DNA from: Marinobacterium sp.
GTDB taxonomy: Bacteria; Pseudomonadota; Gammaproteobacteria; Pseudomonadales; Balneatricaceae
DNA: 64,000 nt
Reading direction: 5' to 3'
NCBI GenBank assembly: GCA_030602245.1
Contig: JAUWAC010000002.1
Coordinates: 147,644 to 211,643, forward strand
A program made the translations under genes and the position numbers. Positions 1-10,391 of this stretch are shown here, in pieces (position 1 is the stretch's first letter; each line of letters begins with the position of its first letter). Below the pieces are notes generated by a model. That model was given only the letters and a program-made list of their open reading frames with translations. It searched no databases and was not told where the DNA came from.

Positions 1-1
1 G

Positions 2-421
2 GGACTGGCGGGCGAGCAGCACGTATTGCTGGAGGTGACCGCGTTCGCGCGCGTGGGAGCCGGGCAGGAGGTTTTCCCTTCCCAGGAGCTGATCCTGGAC
101 AAGGGCAAGGGAGACAAGAGTCGCACCCTGTATCAAATCAGCGGAATTGCGGGGCTGCATTCGCAGAAGGTCGGCAACGCATTGCGCACCATCGACACCT
201 GGTACCCGGTGGACGGCGACATGCCGCTCGGCCCGATTGCGGTCGAGCCCTACGGTTCAGTTACCACGCAAGGCAAGGCGTACCGCCAGCCGAAAGACAA
301 GGCGGACTTCTATAGCCTGCTGGACAACTGGGTGCTCAAGGACAAGGAGCCCACCGAGGGTGATCAGCACTTCGTAATGGCCACGCTGATTCGTGGCGGT
401 GTATTCGGGGAGGCTGGGTGA
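2..421 (+). CDS. csy3: Type I-F Cascade backbone protein Csy3 (Cas7f), 3' end only
   Basis: The reading frame is open from the left edge, so the gene begins outside the window; about 139 codons are visible. The C-terminal text, with [22 protein letters not shown] and the ending [16 protein letters not shown], is that of Csy3/Cas7f, the subunit that polymerises along the crRNA in the I-F surveillance complex. The stop lies one base before the cas6f start, the usual csy3-csy4 order. The ATG at 26 is an internal methionine, not the true start. The cas1, cas2-3, csy1 and csy2 genes are expected upstream but cannot be seen. Identification rests on sequence recall together with the certain downstream neighbour. 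Confidence 0.9.
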   Translation, partial: GLAGEQHVLLEVTAFARVGAGQEVFPSQELILDKGKGDKSRTLYQISGIAGLHSQKVGNALRTIDTWYPVDGDMPLGPIAVEPYGSVTTQGKAYRQPKDKADFYSLLDNWVLKDKEPTEGDQHFVMATLIRGGVFGEAG

Positions 422-422
422 C

Positions 423-986
423 ATGGATTACTACCTGGAAATCCGACTGCAGCCGGATCCGGAGTTTCCGCTCAGCTTTCTGTTTGGCGCGCTCTACGGA
501 AAATTGCACCGGGCGCTGGTGACGCTGGAATCCGATGACATCGGCGTCAGCTTTCCGGACTACAGTCTGTCACCACGGGCTTTGGGCAACCGTCTGCGAC
601 TGCATGGAACCGAAACGGCTCTATCGCGGCTGATGGCTCAGGACTGGCTCAGAGGAATGGCCGATCACGTCCGGTGTTCAGATATCCTGCCGGTGCCGGA
701 TGCCGTGCACTACCGAACGGTTGCCCGGCGCCAGTTCAAAACCAGCAGCGAACGGCTGCGCCGGCGTCGCATGAAGCGCAAAGGCGAAACCCACGAACAG
801 GCCGTCCGCGCCATCCCCGACAGCGCCGAGCAAACGCCGAACCTGCCGTTCGTGCATATGCGAAGCCACAGCACGGATCAGCACTTTGTTCTGTTCATTG
901 AACAAGGCGAGTTGAGGGAGGAGCCAAGGGCTGGCCAGTTCAACACCTACGGGCTCAGCCGGCAGGCCACGATTCCCTGGTTCTGA
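423..986 (+). CDS. cas6f: Cas6f (Csy4) pre-crRNA endoribonuclease
   Basis: The product has 187 aa, the same length as Pseudomonas Csy4, and opens with MDYYLEIRLQPDPEFP, the family N-terminus. The catalytic histidine falls at residue 29 (GKLHRAL). The arginine-rich helix that grips the repeat hairpin is present (ERLRRRRMKRK), as are the LPFVHMRSHST segment carrying the active-site serine and the terminal PWF. An upstream in-frame ATG at 393 lies inside csy3, so the ATG at 423 directly after the csy3 stop is chosen. The enzyme cuts each repeat at the 3' base of its stem and stays bound to the crRNA. The array starts 130 bp downstream on the same strand, with matching hairpins, so the pair should be functional. 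Confidence 0.97.
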   Translation: MDYYLEIRLQPDPEFPLSFLFGALYGKLHRALVTLESDDIGVSFPDYSLSPRALGNRLRLHGTETALSRLMAQDWLRGMADHVRCSDILPVPDAVHYRTVARRQFKTSSERLRRRRMKRKGETHEQAVRAIPDSAEQTPNLPFVHMRSHSTDQHFVLFIEQGELREEPRAGQFNTYGLSRQATIPWF

Positions 987-1019
987 CCCTTTTTTATCCC
1001 TTTAAAAATTCAATATGAA

Positions 1020-1032
1020 AATCAAATGGTTA
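1020..1032 (+). promoter_or_regulatory. Distal IHF site in CRISPR leader
   Basis: AATCAAATGGTTA fits the IHF consensus WATCAANNNNTTR at every defined position. It is 83 bp from the first repeat. IHF bending of the leader is established as a requirement for I-F spacer integration, so this location makes functional sense. Confidence 0.7.
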
Positions 1033-1086
1033 CCTGGCCCCTGTCAACAAGGGGTCAGGCGATCACCTGATTGGTTGTTCTTTAAA

Positions 1087-1099
1087 AATCAGTGAATTA
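1087..1099 (+). promoter_or_regulatory. Proximal IHF-like site in CRISPR leader
   Basis: AATCAGTGAATTA matches the IHF consensus with one change (G for the last A of ATCAA). It ends 16 bp before the first repeat. Together with the distal site it gives the two-site leader layout described for type I-F arrays. Confidence 0.55.
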
Positions 1100-1115
1100 C
1101 GGCATAACAGCTCTA

Positions 1116-3723
1116 CTTCGCTGCCGCACAGGCAGCTGAGAAAAACGGCCCGCGCGAGATCGCCTGCATCATCAACTTCGCTGCCGCACAGGCAGCTGAG
1201 AAACTGCAGGATCCGACCCAGCTGGCGCTGCTTAACTTCGCTGCCGCACAGGCAGCTGAGAAAGATCCGCATGCGGCATGGAGCAGGCAACCGGCCTTCG
1301 CTGCCGCACAGGCAGCTGAGAAAAACCTCCTGTCAGTGAATGGTCGCGCCGGTCCCTTCGCTGCCGCACAGGCAGCTGAGAAAACTTTGAGTACGTGGTT
1401 GCCCGAGAAAAACACCTTCGCTGCCGCACAGGCAGCTGAGAAAAAAGAGAATGAAGAGCGCATCAAGCAGTATCACTTCGCTGCCGCACAGGCAGCTGAG
1501 AAATGGCGTCCGGCCCGCTGATCATTGGTGTGGACCTTCGCTGCCGCACAGGCAGCTGAGAAATGCTCATGGGCCATTCGGGACAGGCGTGAGCCCTTCG
1601 CTGCCGCACAGGCAGCTGAGAAATGGTATTGGCAACCAGAGTACCGCAAGCCACTCTTCGCTGCCGCACAGGCAGCTGAGAAAGATCAGCTCCAGGTTCT
1701 TCACCTTGTCAGGCCCTTCGCTGCCGCACAGGCAGCTGAGAAAAAATCCGCGAACCAACTGGCACCGGCCGTCGCCTTCGCTGCCGCACAGGCAGCTGAG
1801 AAACGCGACCTCACCATCGCGCCGACGCTACCCACCTTCGCTGCCGCACAGGCAGCTGAGAAAATCCGCCTGAAAACAACCCTGCGCACCGCCCGCTTCG
1901 CTGCCGCACAGGCAGCTGAGAAAAAACAGGACGTTGACGACACCTGTTTCGTAGTCTTCGCTGCCGCACAGGCAGCTGAGAAAAGATTTCAAGATGCGAT
2001 CCTGTGTACTGAAACCTTCGCTGCCGCACAGGCAGCTGAGAAAAGATGCGCTGACGGGGCGGTTTGCCGCCGACCCTTCGCTGCCGCACAGGCAGCTGAG
2101 AAAGTCGACGTTGACCAGGCCGCGGATTTCGTAGGCTTCGCTGCCGCACAGGCAGCTGAGAAATCAGATTCTTCTTCCCGGCGTTTCATCGAGCGCTTCG
2201 CTGCCGCACAGGCAGCTGAGAAATGCTCGCGTGAAGCTATCAGCTCGCCCCCAATCTTCGCTGCCGCACAGGCAGCTGAGAAATGGTATCGGTTGCAGCC
2301 GTACCAGGGCGCCTTCTTCGCTGCCGCACAGGCAGCTGAGAAATTCTGGTACTCGCCGTTGGCGTCAGTGTTGAGCTTCGCTGCCGCACAGGCAGCTGAG
2401 AAAAAGAAATGATGAGCGAGAACACACTACCCGTCCTTCGCTGCCGCACAGGCAGCTGAGAAACAGCGGCCCACAGGGACATGAACCCGACGAACCTTCG
2501 CTGCCGCACAGGCAGCTGAGAAAAGCCAGCTTTGCCGCCTTAACTATTTGTTCCGCTTCGCTGCCGCACAGGCAGCTGAGAAACAGCATTTCCATCAGAT
2601 CAGAAGGCCATAGTCCTTCGCTGCCGCACAGGCAGCTGAGAAACTCAGGGGCATCGGTACCAGATCGGCGAGATACTTCGCTGCCGCACAGGCAGCTGAG
2701 AAAACGCTATCCGGTCGCGGCCATCAACATCGAATCTTCGCTGCCGCACAGGCAGCTGAGAAACAGTTCTTCACGCCGTTCGACGTCTCCCGGGTCTTCG
2801 CTGCCGCACAGGCAGCTGAGAAATTCCCGAAACGATCCTCATAAGTATCGCTGACCTTCGCTGCCGCACAGGCAGCTGAGAAATCTGTCTATCTCCAGCT
2901 GCAGCAGGAAGCCATCTTCGCTGCCGCACAGGCAGCTGAGAAATTGCGGGACCAGACCGACCGCCAGTAGTCCAGCTTCGCTGCCGCACAGGCAGCTGAG
3001 AAATTGACCGACGAGTGTCCGAGAATACGCTGTAGCTTCGCTGCCGCACAGGCAGCTGAGAAAAGCTCCGCATAAGTGCGCCAGTTGATCACCTCCTTCG
3101 CTGCCGCACAGGCAGCTGAGAAATTGCGGATGACGCGGGGCCGGAAGATCTGCGCCTTCGCTGCCGCACAGGCAGCTGAGAAATCACGAACGTGTTCCCC
3201 GTAGTAAACCTGGCCCTTCGCTGCCGCACAGGCAGCTGAGAAAAAAAACACTGTTGAACTGAATGAGCTGGTTGACTTCGCTGCCGCACAGGCAGCTGAG
3301 AAAATAACACTTTTGCGTCGCAGATAATACGCATACTTCGCTGCCGCACAGGCAGCTGAGAAACCATGGCTGATCCAATTTGAGGGCGTTGTAGGCTTCG
3401 CTGCCGCACAGGCAGCTGAGAAAGGCCGGGCCGAACGCGCGGGCCACATGCTGCGCTTCGCTGCCGCACAGGCAGCTGAGAAATTGTGCTTGACCTCCCA
3501 GTCATCAGCGAAAGACTTCGCTGCTGCACAGGCAGCTGAGAAATGCTCACCGGCTGGCTGCCGTGGCCAGCCGATCTTCGCTGCCGCACAGGCAGCTGAG
3601 AAATTACTGCGTTGGAACAGGGTACACCGGTTCCACTTCGCTGCCGCACAGGCAGCTGAGAAAAGCCCCTCGTCGCTGTTCCTCCGAGGAAACCTCTTCG
3701 CTGCCGCACAGGCAGCGCTGACG
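1116..3723 (+). CRISPR. Type I-F CRISPR array, 44 repeats and 43 spacers
   Basis: The 28-bp repeats begin CTTCGCTGCCGCACAGGCAG and end CTGAGAAA. They recur every 60 bp without exception, so all 43 spacers are 32 bp. Each repeat folds as CTGCC-GCACA-GGCAG, the Cas6f hairpin; cutting after the second stem arm leaves the 8-nt handle CTGAGAAA. All repeats are identical except the one at 3516-3543, with a C-to-T change at 3525, and the last at 3696-3723. The last keeps its first 20 bases but has a diverged handle (CGCTGACG), marking the old, trailer end. Spacers are all different and none was recognised as matching elsewhere in the window. Spacer 32 (3004-3035) reverse-translates to a tyrosine-integrase motif, suggesting phage or island targets. 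Confidence 0.99.
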
Positions 3724-3773
3724 CGGCGGTTATGTTTGGAAGGAGCGGTGGCTGGTGATCGAATCTGACCGAT

Positions 3774-3856
3774 TTGGCATGTTCTGTGCTTTTCCACCGT
3801 CATTCTCCTGCCTTGCAGGTAAATATTGTGAATGGATGCCAATTTGCTGGTTTATT
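3774..3856 (+). promoter_or_regulatory. Candidate promoters in the array-MCP gap
   Basis: The gap 3724-3969 is less GC-rich than its neighbours and holds no gene. TTGGCATGTTCTGTGCT at 3774-3790 has the GG-N10-GC spacing of a sigma-54 promoter with one mismatch in the -12 element. TAAA at 3820 followed after 14 bases by GCCAATTT loosely resembles a flagellar sigma-28 promoter, common for chemoreceptor genes; its spacing is one base short. A small hairpin (GCACC/GGTGC, 3911-3925) precedes the gene. Neither promoter is certain. Confidence 0.3.
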
Positions 3857-3969
3857 GCACTATATTCTGTGCATTTAATGGCGTGCCTGGCATGTTGAGA
3901 TGTCTGCCGTGCACCCCTTTGGTGCGCCCTGGGCGTTGATCAAACGAAAACCTGGAGTAGTTGGATTCC

Positions 3970-6126
3970 ATGAAGCTCAACATCACCATCAAACAGTCCC
4001 TGGTGGCCGGGCTTGCGATCAACCTGTTGTCGCTCGCGGTGTTTGGCCTGATCGCGTTTCAGTCGATTACAACGCTGAATGGCAATCAGCGGGAGCTGGG
4101 TCTGAGTGCTCTGTTCGAGACGCAGGGGCGCAATATCAGCCAGTCGGTCGGGGCTGTGATGGCGCACAACAGCCGGTTGCTGTCGGCCGATACGCCCGAG
4201 GAGTTGCAGACGCTGTCGGAGCAGGCTGACGTGACCCTGTTCGAGCGTGCACTGGCGGAAGACCGGGCGATCGTGCAGCAGCTGGAGCTGCCGGCATCCC
4301 GGCGTGATCTTCTGGTGCAGCAGCTGGATCAGCTGGAGCAGCGCTTTGACGGCTTCAAGGCCCAAAGCGATCGGCTGTACGCTCAGTGGATGGATATTCT
4401 GGTGCTGGAGCAGCGCATGCCGCTGCTGATCGGCGAGATCGATACGCAGACGGATGCGGCGATCGAGCAGATCGAGTCCCTGACGACGGATCTTGGGCAT
4501 CTGGTGACGCGACAGGGACGCCAGTTCGCTCGCAGCGTGCGCAGTCTGCGTAACGTGGAGCGCTCGGCGCTGGATGAGCTGCGTGCCGGTTTTCAGGAGA
4601 TCGTGTTTGGCAACGAGCCCAAGGCGAGAGCGGTCAGCGAGGAGGTGCGCACCGATATCGTCAAGCTGACCGCCGTCTCGCGCAGGATTTTGCTGGTGCG
4701 TGATCCTGAGCAGCTGTCGATGTTGCGGGATGAGGCGCTGGCACCGTTGGCGCAGACGCTCGATGAAAAGCTGGAGCATCTGGTGACGCTGCTGCATCAG
4801 CAGCCGTCGATGCAGGAGAAGGCGCAGGCACTGGCCGAGCGCTATCGCGCGATCATGCAGCGGGTCATGGGCAGCGACGATGCACTGTACGAAATGAAGG
4901 CGCGTCAGCTGGCGGAAACGGCGGAGCTGCGCCAGCTGGATGATCAGCTCGGACAGTCCCGCAGCGCGGTGCTGGCGGTGCTCGGCCAGTTGTCGGAGAG
5001 TGCGCAGCAGATTGCGCGTGATGTTGAAGCCTCTTCGTCTGCCACCGCGTCGACCGCCCGGGTGATGCTGCTGATCGGCGGTGCGATCGTGGCGGCGCTG
5101 ATGCTGGCGGTCGGGGTGTTGCTGCTGCGCCGTATCATTACGCCGCTGCGCTTCATTACCCATCGTATGGACGAGATCGCCAGCGGCGATGGTGATCTGA
5201 CGGCGCGTATCCAGATGGAGCGCAGCGACGAGATCGGCCGGCTGGCGCAGAGTTTCAATGCGTTTGTCGGCGTGATTCAGGAGCTGGTGCGTAAAACGTC
5301 GCAGGCGGGGCAGCATGTGGCGATGACCACCGAGCAGACCGCCGCCCGCACGGAAACCATGACTGCCGGCGTCTACGAGCAGAAGCGCGAAGTCGATACG
5401 GTGGTATCGGCGGTCCATGAGATGGCCAAGAGTCTCGAGGAGGTCGCGGCGAATGTGGCAGCGACCTTCGAGTCGGCCAGTCAGGTGGATGGGCTGGCGC
5501 AGCAGGGACGCTCTGAGGTCGACAGTGCGATTGAGCGTATTCGTGTGGTGGCTCAGTGCGTGGAGCAGGGCACCGCGGTGGTCGGGCAGTTGAACGAGGA
5601 CAGCCAGTCGATTGGCGAAGTGCTCGAGGTGATCCGCCAGATCTCCGAGCAGACCAACCTGCTGGCGCTGAACGCGGCGATCGAAGCGGCCAGAGCCGGC
5701 GAGGCCGGACGAGGGTTTGCCGTGGTGGCCGACGAGGTGCGCACGCTGGCACAGAAAACCCACGATTCAACGGCGCGGATTCAGGTCATCATCGAGCAGC
5801 TGCAGCGCAACGCGACCGGTGCCAACGAAGCGATTCGGCGCGGTTACGAGGAGTCGCTGGTGGCGGTGGAACAGGCCGATCGCACCGGGCAGGTGTTGTC
5901 GCAGGTGACCCGTTCGATTGCCGATATTCGCCTGATGGCGGAGCAGGTGGCGGCGGCGACGGAGGAGCAGTCCGCCGTGGCCAACGATATCAACGGCCAC
6001 ATGGCGTCGATCTCACAGGTGACCGATGTGACCTCGGAGCATGTCGGCGGTATCCGCGAGGACTTCACCCGGCTGCAGGCGCAATCCCGCGAACTCGATG
6101 CCGTGGTGGGTGCGTTCAAGATCTGA
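3970..6126 (+). CDS. Methyl-accepting chemotaxis protein
   Basis: The protein of 718 aa has a short cytoplasmic N-terminus, a first membrane helix at about residues 11-31, a long helical periplasmic region of about 330 residues, a second membrane helix at about 361-383, a HAMP domain, and a cytoplasmic signalling domain. The hairpin tip at about 558-577 (EQTNLLALNAAIEAARAGEA) is the conserved MCP region that contacts CheA and CheW. The ligand domain looks like an extended helical bundle and its ligand cannot be guessed. GGAG at 3954-3957 fits either the ATG at 3970 or a TTG at 3961; ATG is preferred although its spacing of 12 is long. No CheA-binding pentapeptide tail for CheR is seen. It stands alone, unlinked to other chemotaxis genes. 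Confidence 0.93.
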   Translation: MKLNITIKQSLVAGLAINLLSLAVFGLIAFQSITTLNGNQRELGLSALFETQGRNISQSVGAVMAHNSRLLSADTPEELQTLSEQADVTLFERALAEDRAIVQQLELPASRRDLLVQQLDQLEQRFDGFKAQSDRLYAQWMDILVLEQRMPLLIGEIDTQTDAAIEQIESLTTDLGHLVTRQGRQFARSVRSLRNVERSALDELRAGFQEIVFGNEPKARAVSEEVRTDIVKLTAVSRRILLVRDPEQLSMLRDEALAPLAQTLDEKLEHLVTLLHQQPSMQEKAQALAERYRAIMQRVMGSDDALYEMKARQLAETAELRQLDDQLGQSRSAVLAVLGQLSESAQQIARDVEASSSATASTARVMLLIGGAIVAALMLAVGVLLLRRIITPLRFITHRMDEIASGDGDLTARIQMERSDEIGRLAQSFNAFVGVIQELVRKTSQAGQHVAMTTEQTAARTETMTAGVYEQKREVDTVVSAVHEMAKSLEEVAANVAATFESASQVDGLAQQGRSEVDSAIERIRVVAQCVEQGTAVVGQLNEDSQSIGEVLEVIRQISEQTNLLALNAAIEAARAGEAGRGFAVVADEVRTLAQKTHDSTARIQVIIEQLQRNATGANEAIRRGYEESLVAVEQADRTGQVLSQVTRSIADIRLMAEQVAAATEEQSAVANDINGHMASISQVTDVTSEHVGGIREDFTRLQAQSRELDAVVGAFKI

Positions 6127-6142
6127 AGCCGATGTGCTCGGG

Positions 6143-6175
6143 GCCCGGCACCGTTCGCGGTGGCCGGGCTTTTTT
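6143..6175 (+). terminator. Rho-independent terminator of the MCP gene
   Basis: GCCCGGCACC (6143-6152) pairs with GGTGGCCGGGC (6159-6169), with one bulged base, followed by six T residues. It sits 17 bp after the MCP stop, and its T tract overlaps the stop codon of the converging ABC exporter. Confidence 0.88.
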
Positions 6176-8000
6176 ATCTGTCTTCAGGTGTCACGGAGCG
6201 CTCATCGCGCTGCAGGCGCCACATCCGTGCGTAGTGACCGTTCAGCGCCAGCAGCTGCTGGTGGCTGCCCTGTTCGACGATCTCGCCCTGATCCAGCACC
6301 AGAATCCGGTCGGCGTCGATGACCGTCGACAGGCGGTGAGCGATGACGAGGCTGGTGTGGTTTTTCGCCAGCGTATTGAGTGCACTGAGGATCGCCTGCT
6401 CGCTGGCGCTGTCGAGCGCGGACGTGGCTTCATCGAACAGCAGGATCGGCGGCTTTTTCAGGATCACGCGGGCGATGGCGATGCGCTGCTTCTCACCGCC
6501 GGAGACCTTGAGGCCGCGCTCGCCGACCCGGGTCTGAACGCCGTCGGGCAGGGCGTCGATAAAGCGATCGAGGCTGGCCATCCGGATCGCATCGCTGACC
6601 GCCTCGGGGGCGGCATCGGGCTGGCCGTAGGCGATGTTATTGAAGATGGTGTCGTTGAACAGCACGGTGTCCTGCGGCACGACGCCGATCGCCCGGCGCA
6701 GACTGAGCTGAGTCACGGCGCGGATCGACTGACCGTCGATGAGGATGTCTCCGCCATTGAGGTCGTAGAAGCGGAACAGCAGTCGCGCCAGTGTGGATTT
6801 CCCTGAGCCGCTGGGGCCGACGATCGCCACCTTCTGGCCCGGCTCCACGCGAAAGCTCAGGTTGCGGATGATCGGCCGCTCGGCATGGTAGGCGAAACTC
6901 ACGTCACGAAACTCGATGGCGCCGGCGGTGACGACGAGCGGTCTGGCATCGGGTGCATCCTGTACCGTCGGTGTTGTCTTCAGCAGCGCGAACATGTTTT
7001 CGATATCGGTGAGGGCGCGGCGGACCTCGCGGTAGACCATGCCGAGGAAGTTCAGCGGCAGGAACAGCTGCAGAATGTAGGCGTTGATCATGACCAGGGA
7101 GCCGAGCGTCATCTCGCCGCTGACGACGTCCGTGGCGGCCAGCCACAGCAGCAGAATCATGCCGGCGGCGATGATCAGGGCCTGTCCACTGTTGAGCAGC
7201 ATCAGCGTGAGGCGGGTCTTGAGGCGCGCCGACTCCCAGCGCGCCAGATTGCGGTCGTACTGCTCGGCCTCGAACGCTTCGTTATTGAAGTATTTGACCG
7301 TTTCGTAGTTGAGCAGGCTGTCGATGGCGCGGGTGTTGGTCTCGGAATCGAGCTGGTTGGATTCACGCACGAAGCGGTTACGCCACTCGGTGGTGATGAT
7401 GGTGAAGTAGATGTAGATACCGACGCTGACCAGAATGATCAGCGCGTACCAGGCGCTGAAGTTGATCAGCAGGATGCCCGCCACCAGCGCCAGTTCGATC
7501 AGCGTCGGCACGATGTTGAACACCAGCATCCGCATCAGGAAACCGAAACCGTTGCCACCGCGATCGATATCACGCGAGATGCCGCCGGTCTGGCGCGAGA
7601 GGTGAAACTCCAGCTCCAGCGCGTGCAGGTGGCGGAACACGCGCAGCACCATCTGTCGCATGGCGCGTTCGGTGATGCGGCTGAATACCGCGTCCCGTGC
7701 CTCGCTGAAGAACACCGAGCCAAAGCGCAGCAGGCCGTAGAATACGACCATCAGCACCGGCACGGCGATCATCTGGTGCTGGGCCTGATCCAGGCTGTCG
7801 ACGATCTGTTTCAGTGCCCAGGGCATGGTGACGGTGGCCAGCTTGGCCATGACCAGCAGCATGAAGGCGACGCCCATCCGGGCACGAAACGCCCACAGGT
7901 AGGGCCAGATTGTTCTGAACACGTCCAGCGCCTGTGCCAGACCAACCGCTTCTGCGGCCGGGGTGTGGGCGTGCTGCTGGCGGTGAGAGCGTCTGCGCAT
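6174..8000 (-). CDS. Atm1/HMT1-family ABC exporter (ABC transporter, membrane plus ATPase)
   Basis: The 608-aa half-transporter has six predicted membrane helices in its first ~330 residues, then one nucleotide-binding domain. That domain carries Walker A (GPSGSGKST, ~390-400), the signature SGGEKQR (~500) and Walker B (LLFDEATSALD, ~520). The segment LNYETVKYFNNEAFE in the membrane domain is typical of the Atm1/ABCB7 and heavy-metal-tolerance group, whose bacterial members export glutathione-linked metal or persulfide species. It should work as an inner-membrane homodimer. It converges on the MCP gene and is not in an operon. The upstream gap contains tandem 24-bp repeats that could bind a regulator. 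Substrate assignment is by family only. Confidence 0.9.
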   Translation of the reverse strand: MRRRSHRQQHAHTPAAEAVGLAQALDVFRTIWPYLWAFRARMGVAFMLLVMAKLATVTMPWALKQIVDSLDQAQHQMIAVPVLMVVFYGLLRFGSVFFSEARDAVFSRITERAMRQMVLRVFRHLHALELEFHLSRQTGGISRDIDRGGNGFGFLMRMLVFNIVPTLIELALVAGILLINFSAWYALIILVSVGIYIYFTIITTEWRNRFVRESNQLDSETNTRAIDSLLNYETVKYFNNEAFEAEQYDRNLARWESARLKTRLTLMLLNSGQALIIAAGMILLLWLAATDVVSGEMTLGSLVMINAYILQLFLPLNFLGMVYREVRRALTDIENMFALLKTTPTVQDAPDARPLVVTAGAIEFRDVSFAYHAERPIIRNLSFRVEPGQKVAIVGPSGSGKSTLARLLFRFYDLNGGDILIDGQSIRAVTQLSLRRAIGVVPQDTVLFNDTIFNNIAYGQPDAAPEAVSDAIRMASLDRFIDALPDGVQTRVGERGLKVSGGEKQRIAIARVILKKPPILLFDEATSALDSASEQAILSALNTLAKNHTSLVIAHRLSTVIDADRILVLDQGEIVEQGSHQQLLALNGHYARMWRLQRDERSVTPEDR

Positions 8001-8058
8001 GGCAATACACCGATCAGAAAGAGGGCAGGGCGCGGGTCCCGGTGTAACGGGGAGCAGA

Positions 8059-8128
8059 CCCGTTCAGGTTGCGCGGGGTACACCCGTCAAGGTTGCGCGA
8101 GTAACACCCATAAAGGATGAGAGTACCG
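8059..8128. repeat. Degenerate 24-bp tandem repeat upstream of the ABC exporter
   Basis: Two 24-bp units (8059-8082 and 8083-8106) share CCCGT..AGGTTGCGCG followed by a G/T/A-rich stretch and ACA. A third, more diverged unit follows at 8107-8128 (CCCATAAAGGATGAGAGTAC). They lie in the 243-bp gap between the exporter start and the groEL end, which holds no gene. A spacing near two helical turns would suit repeated protein binding, but no regulator is identified. Confidence 0.55.
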
Positions 8129-8206
8129 TCGAGTCCGGCGTCATGCCAGCGGTGACTATCGTTCGGGTTGCCGTGGGAAGGGGTGGCGCTGTGCGGGGAG
8201 GGAAAG

Positions 8207-8228
8207 GCCGGGAGGCGAACCTCCCGGC
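8207..8228 (-). terminator. Probable groESL terminator
   Basis: GCCGGGAGG (8207-8215) and CCTCCCGGC (8220-8228) form a perfect 9-bp stem with a CGAA/TTCG tetraloop. It lies 16 bp past the groEL stop on the minus strand. The following tract (CTTTCCC) is only weakly T-rich. Confidence 0.65.
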
Positions 8229-8243
8229 GTGCGGTGCGGCTGA

Positions 8244-10183
<1,940 letters not shown>

Positions 10184-10266
10184 ACCTAAGATTTCCTCCT
10201 TACAACCTGCCAATTACAGGCAACAAAAAGAAAACAACGGGCGCGCCATCGCGCTCGTGGAACCTC

Positions 10267-10295
10267 AAATAGGGTCGGCGGGCAGCGCTTTCAAG
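10267..10295 (-). promoter_or_regulatory. Sigma-32 heat-shock promoter of groESL
   Basis: On the minus strand CTTGAAA (10295-10289), 14 bases, then CCCTATTT (10274-10267) fits the sigma-32 pattern CTTGAAA-N(11-16)-CCCCATNT with one mismatch. It ends about 84 bp before the groES start. A nearby palindrome TTGAAA-AAA-TTTCAA (10307-10321) lies between this promoter and the divergent gene. Confidence 0.82.
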
Positions 10296-10391
10296 AGCAA
10301 ATTTTTTTGAAAAAATTTCAACTTTTTCGCCCGTGGCGTGAAAAATCTTTTGCTAAATTGAAAGAGTGTTCGCTTGTCAGGGAGGGAGTCC

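Larger units (their letters stand above)
987..1115 (+). promoter_or_regulatory. CRISPR leader
   Basis: These 129 bp between cas6f and the first repeat are AT-rich relative to both neighbours (runs such as TTTTTTATCCC and TTTAAAAATC). They lie upstream of the array in its direction of transcription. The other end of the array carries the degenerate repeat, which confirms that this is the leader end where new spacers enter. An imperfect dyad (TGGCCCCT/AGGGGTCA, about 1034-1057) lies in the middle. I see no convincing -35/-10 pair. Confidence 0.85.

Noticed and set aside
1624..2315. Apparent relatedness of spacers 9 and 20 (both begin TGGTAT and share GTACC)
   Set aside because: They agree at about half of 32 positions, which is expected for the best of some 900 spacer pairs by chance.
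1113..3842. Long repetitive open frames across the CRISPR array (FAAAQAAEK, SQLPVRQR and SAACAAAK repeat proteins up to 317 aa)
   Set aside because: The 60-bp period is a multiple of three and the repeat has no stop, so frames stay open by arithmetic. They have no ribosome site and the variable parts are spacers.
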